Shown here: in pieces, positions 22,750 to 25,309 of the stretch
How positions within the stretch are numbered: the stretch's first letter is position 1
Layout: each line of letters starts with the position of its first letter
Source: Bacillota bacterium
GTDB lineage: Bacteria > Bacillota > UBA4882 > UBA8346
Length of the DNA stretch: 25,309 nucleotides
Direction: 5' to 3'
NCBI GenBank assembly: GCA_023410535.1
Contig: JAEYPR010000015.1
Span: 1 to 25,309 of the forward strand
Notes under the pieces: generated by a model
What the model saw: the letters and a program-made list of their open reading frames with translations, nothing else
What the model was told of the DNA's origin: nothing
Database searches by the model: none
Made by a program: the position numbers and the translations under genes

Positions 22750-24475
22750 CGAAGGTGCGGCCCGGCTCAAACATTGGGTTTTCGCGCAAACCGGGGCTTA
22801 TCGTCTGATCTTGCATTACCGGCCGGAGGAGCATTATCAACCGTTATTGGTCGAATCCCATCGTCCCGCTGCGCTCACTGCGGCGGGGCTGGCGGAAATC
22901 TCCGACTATCTGGAGCGGGGGTTAATCCGGTTGTTTGGCCGGACCTGGCGTTTAGCCGATTACCGGAAAAAATTTGCGAACAGCCGCAGCGCGAAACGGT
23001 GGTGGCGGCTGCCGCTACAGCGGTTGGCGTTTGACCCCAAATATCTGTGGGAGCTCAACCGTCACCAGCACTTGCCGTTATTGGCGCTGGCGGGTTGTCA
23101 GCCGGAGTGCCGGAGGCGACTGACCGAGCAAATTCGCACGGAACTGCTGGAATGGCTGGAAGACAACCCGCCCGAAAGGGGACTTAACTGGCGGTCCAAT
23201 CTGGAAGTTGCCTTGCGGGCTTTCTCTTGGGTTTTAACCTATCTGTTGCTGCGCCCGGAACCGGATTCCGGCTGGACACGCTGGCTGGCGGTTTTGTCTC
23301 ACCATGGCCGTCATTTGGAAAAACAGCTATCCTATACCAAAGCATGTATTCCCAATAATCATCTCCTCGGCGAACTTTGCGCGTTGGTCGTGTTGGGACT
23401 TTTTTTCGGCAAACCGCACTGGGTCGACTATTACCGTGAGCTTGACGCGGAAGTGCAACGCCAGTTTTATCCGGACGGGGTTAACTTTGAACAGTCAGTC
23501 AATTATCACCGCTTTACTTTGGATCTATTGCTGCTAACCCAAAATTTCCTGAAAAGCCAGGGGCTGCTCTGGAGCGGGCTCACCCAACATCGGCTTGACA
23601 AAGCAGCGCAATTCGTCCGGTGGGTCCGGCAACCGGACGGGTCGTTTCCTAACGTCGGGGATAATGACAACGCCCTTGCCGTTCACCCCGAAGTCCGGAA
23701 GGTATTGATCGCCACGCCGGAATCAGCTGTGGAAGCGGGCGTTCCCGCTTTCCGGGCGTTTCCCGACGGCGGTTTCTATATTTGGCGCAGCGGCTGGGGG
23801 GAGCGTGACAGCTATCTGCTGGTCAAGGCCGGTCCGAACGCTGGTCACGGCCACGCCGATCTGGGTCATTTTGAATATTGCCATCGCGGCGAGCCGGTTT
23901 TCGTTGATGCCGGCACCTATCAATACAACCGGGCGCCGCTGGAACGAAATTATTTTCGAAGCACAGCCGCCCATAATACCCTAGCGGTCGGCGGGGAAAG
24001 TCAGAGTCAGCCGTTGACTAATTTTCGCTGGTCGCGACATTCTCGGGTCCGGGATGTGTCATACGCCGCCGCCCGGACCGAATTGACAACCGTCTTTGAG
24101 GTCGCCATCGCCTACCCGGACGGGAGGTCTTTCCACCACCGGACCATTCAAACCAATGAAAGGCTCTCCGCGCTGATCCTTGAGGATCGTTGTCGTGGCG
24201 CTGCGACCGGCGTCGCGTATTTGCATATCCACCCCCAAAACCGGGTTCGCTGGGCGGGGAGGCAACTATTCATCGCCACGCCATCGGGAAATGATTTGCG
24301 ACTGACCTTTATCAGCCCCGGCTTGATGGCGGTGCAATTGGAGACGATGCCCTACTCGGAAACCTACGGCGACCTTCGCTTCCAGCAACGGATCGGCATT
24401 CGGTTTCGATGCCCGGCCGGGGAGGGGTTTTTGCGGACGGTGATAGTGGACGAGGCGGGGCCTCCTCGCCGTTGA
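22736..24475 (+). CDS. Heparinase II/III-type polysaccharide lyase-like protein
   Basis: A protein of 579 residues with the two-part layout of the family. It has an N-terminal alpha/alpha-toroid (NLEVALRAFSWVLTY, 155-169; NNHLLGEL, 207-214; NFEQSVNYHRFTLDLL, 250-265) and a C-terminal beta-sandwich (GHGHADLGHFEY, 370-381; VFVDAGTYQYN, 388-398; STAAHNTLAVGG, 409-420). His209, Tyr257 and His373 sit where family catalytic and metal-site residues are expected. Such enzymes cleave uronic-acid-containing polymers by beta-elimination, which fits the wecC gene in the same operon. No signal peptide is visible, so how it would meet the exported polymer is unclear. AGGAGGTG (22721-22728) lies seven bases before the ATG. 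It is the last gene of the operon. Confidence 0.85.
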   Translation: MRLADEGAARLKHWVFAQTGAYRLILHYRPEEHYQPLLVESHRPAALTAAGLAEISDYLERGLIRLFGRTWRLADYRKKFANSRSAKRWWRLPLQRLAFDPKYLWELNRHQHLPLLALAGCQPECRRRLTEQIRTELLEWLEDNPPERGLNWRSNLEVALRAFSWVLTYLLLRPEPDSGWTRWLAVLSHHGRHLEKQLSYTKACIPNNHLLGELCALVVLGLFFGKPHWVDYYRELDAEVQRQFYPDGVNFEQSVNYHRFTLDLLLLTQNFLKSQGLLWSGLTQHRLDKAAQFVRWVRQPDGSFPNVGDNDNALAVHPEVRKVLIATPESAVEAGVPAFRAFPDGGFYIWRSGWGERDSYLLVKAGPNAGHGHADLGHFEYCHRGEPVFVDAGTYQYNRAPLERNYFRSTAAHNTLAVGGESQSQPLTNFRWSRHSRVRDVSYAAARTELTTVFEVAIAYPDGRSFHHRTIQTNERLSALILEDRCRGAATGVAYLHIHPQNRVRWAGRQLFIATPSGNDLRLTFISPGLMAVQLETMPYSETYGDLRFQQRIGIRFRCPAGEGFLRTVIVDEAGPPRR

Positions 24476-24544
24476 CTGTTGGCAAATGGATAAGAACAGT
24501 CACGATATCTAAATATTCAGCCCAATTAGGACATTTGTCTAGGC

Positions 24545-24571
24545 ACTATTCCTATAGGCAGTAATACTATA
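24545..24571 (+). promoter_or_regulatory. Weak sigma-K-like promoter candidate for the collagen-like gene
   Basis: AC at 24545, a 16-base gap and AATACTATA (24563-24571) fit the late-sporulation pattern AC / CATAnnnTA with one mismatch. The start would fall shortly before the ribosome site. The pattern is short and could be chance. The rest of the 120-base gap holds only a weak inverted repeat (24474-24501). Confidence 0.2.
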
Positions 24572-24595
24572 TTGATAAGATTGGAGGCAAAGTTG

Positions 24596-25309
24596 ATGCT
24601 AAGCACGGAATTTAACATAAGAAACAAACTCCAGCTAACTTGCGGCAAGATCAGGCAGTTACCGCTGCGGACTAGTTTGAAAGAACAATTGATAGCGGTT
24701 ATCGATGCGGCACTAGAGGATTATCGGCAAGGCAATGTCCAATCTGTCATCAACGGGTTGGCAATCATCAAGGGAAAGATTGATATTTGGCAAAAGAACT
24801 CTTATTGCAAGAACGATAATATTCAGATCGTATTAGCGGATCTTCAACAACTTTTATATGGATTATCCGGTCAGGCGGCATGGGGATATGTGGGAGCGAC
24901 CGGACCAAGCGGACCTACCGGCCCACAAGGTCCGCAAGGAGTAGCAGGCCCGGCGGGAGAGCAAGGCGCAGCCGGAGCTGTAGGCGTGCAGGGACCGGCA
25001 GGAGACCCAGGCCCGCAAGGTGCGCAAGGAGTAGCGGGTCCGGCGGGAGAGCAAGGCGTGGCCGGACCGGCAGGTGCGCAGGGACCGGCAGGAGATCCAG
25101 GCCCGCAAGGAGTAGTGGGACCAGCGGGAGAGCAAGGCGTGGCCGGACCGGCAGGTGCGCAGGGACCGGCAGGAGACCCAGGCCCACAAGGAGTAGCGGG
25201 ACCGGCGGGAGAGCAAGGCGCAGCCGGACCGGCAGGTGCGCAGGGACCGGCAGGAGACCCAGGCCCACAAGGAGTAGCGGGACCGGCGGGAGAGCAAGGC
25301 GCAGCCGGA
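24596..25309 (+). CDS. Collagen-like (Gly-X-Y) repeat protein, 3' partial
   Basis: The frame is open to the window edge (238 codons), and the ATG at 24596 is preceded by GGAGG at eight bases. Residues 1-99 form a non-repetitive, mostly helical N-terminal domain that I do not recognise, with two Cys (16 and 71) and no obvious signal peptide or LPXTG. From GATGPSGPTGPQGP onward every third residue is Gly, in repeats of the type GPAGEQG, GPAGAQG, GPAGDPGPQG. Bacterial collagen-like proteins form triple helices on the cell or spore surface, such as BclA filaments of the exosporium. Without a signal sequence, a spore-surface location is a reasonable guess. It is separated from the polysaccharide operon by 120 bases and is AT-richer in its N-terminal part. 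Confidence 0.9.
   Translation, partial: MLSTEFNIRNKLQLTCGKIRQLPLRTSLKEQLIAVIDAALEDYRQGNVQSVINGLAIIKGKIDIWQKNSYCKNDNIQIVLADLQQLLYGLSGQAAWGYVGATGPSGPTGPQGPQGVAGPAGEQGAAGAVGVQGPAGDPGPQGAQGVAGPAGEQGVAGPAGAQGPAGDPGPQGVVGPAGEQGVAGPAGAQGPAGDPGPQGVAGPAGEQGAAGPAGAQGPAGDPGPQGVAGPAGEQGAAG
24938..25309 (+). repeat. Coding tandem repeat, 81-bp unit (27 residues, nine Gly-X-Y triplets)
   Basis: Units begin with GGAGTAG at 24938, 25028, 25109, 25190 and 25271. The first is 90 bases (one extra GAQ triplet), the next three are exactly 81, and the fifth is cut by the window end. The later units differ at only a few bases, showing recent duplication. Each encodes the pattern GVAGPAGEQG-AGPAGAQGP then AGDPGPQ. 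Confidence 0.95.

Noticed and set aside
24474..24501. GACTGTT/AACAGTC inverted repeat after the lyase gene as the operon terminator
   Set aside because: The seven-base stem has a 14-base loop and no T run follows.
24863..25297. Long minus-strand open frames of Ser/Arg/Leu-rich repeats
   Set aside because: They are antisense shadows of the GC-rich collagen repeat, with no ribosome site and a composition that simply mirrors Gly-Pro-Ala-Gln codons.
24938..25309. Regular repeats as a possible CRISPR array
   Set aside because: The units are directly adjacent with no unique spacers and stay in one reading frame coding Gly-X-Y triplets.

Overview
The window looks like a chromosomal segment of a Bacillota (Firmicutes-type) bacterium. 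The evidence is purine-rich Shine-Dalgarno sites before nearly every gene, TTG starts, intrinsic hairpin/U-run terminators, a two-polypeptide tyrosine kinase/co-polymerase pair, an LCP protein and a BclA-like collagen protein. No species can be named from this alone. Base composition changes across the window. Genes in the first ~5.3 kb are AT-rich (bases 3241-3300 hold 23 G+C of 60) and the polysaccharide genes are GC-rich (bases 15901-15960 hold 37 of 60).

Region 1 (1-1711) is the 3' end of an RHS polymorphic-toxin gene with a PD-(D/E)xK-like nuclease tip, followed by its probable immunity gene and a terminator. Region 2 (1827-5346) is a two-gene alpha-glucan operon: a neopullulanase-like GH13 enzyme and a glycogen synthase (glgA). 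Region 3 (5347-6341) is a junction zone. It holds the 3' half of a tRNA-Arg(ACG) gene with a terminator (a likely integration scar), a 44-codon basic ORF, a perfect sigma-A promoter running straight into a hairpin, and a decayed endonuclease/exonuclease/phosphatase gene.

Region 4 (6375-9910) is a mixed block: a SMUG2-type uracil-DNA glycosylase, a convergent MFS transporter with a 12-bp palindrome near its promoter, a nine-codon ORF, and a divergent pair made of a small XRE repressor and a SymE-like protein. The SymE-like protein carries a second C-terminal domain.

Region 5 (9863-24475) is a Wzx/Wzy-type exopolysaccharide locus. A FemAB-like acyltransferase is divergent from a long, tightly packed operon: LCP attachment enzyme, chain-length co-polymerase, BY-kinase, initiating phosphoglycosyl transferase, NodB-like deacetylase, GT4, MurJ-type flippase, Wzy-type polymerase, an Asp-box propeller protein, UDP-ManNAc dehydrogenase, a second GT4 and a heparinase II/III-type lyase. 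One initiating transferase plus two GT4 enzymes suggests a short repeat unit containing a uronic acid. It would be flipped by the MurJ-like protein, polymerised by the Wzy-like protein, and possibly ligated to the wall by the LCP protein.

Region 6 (24596-25309, cut by the window edge) is a collagen-like gene whose Gly-X-Y tract is built from nearly identical 81-bp tandem repeats.
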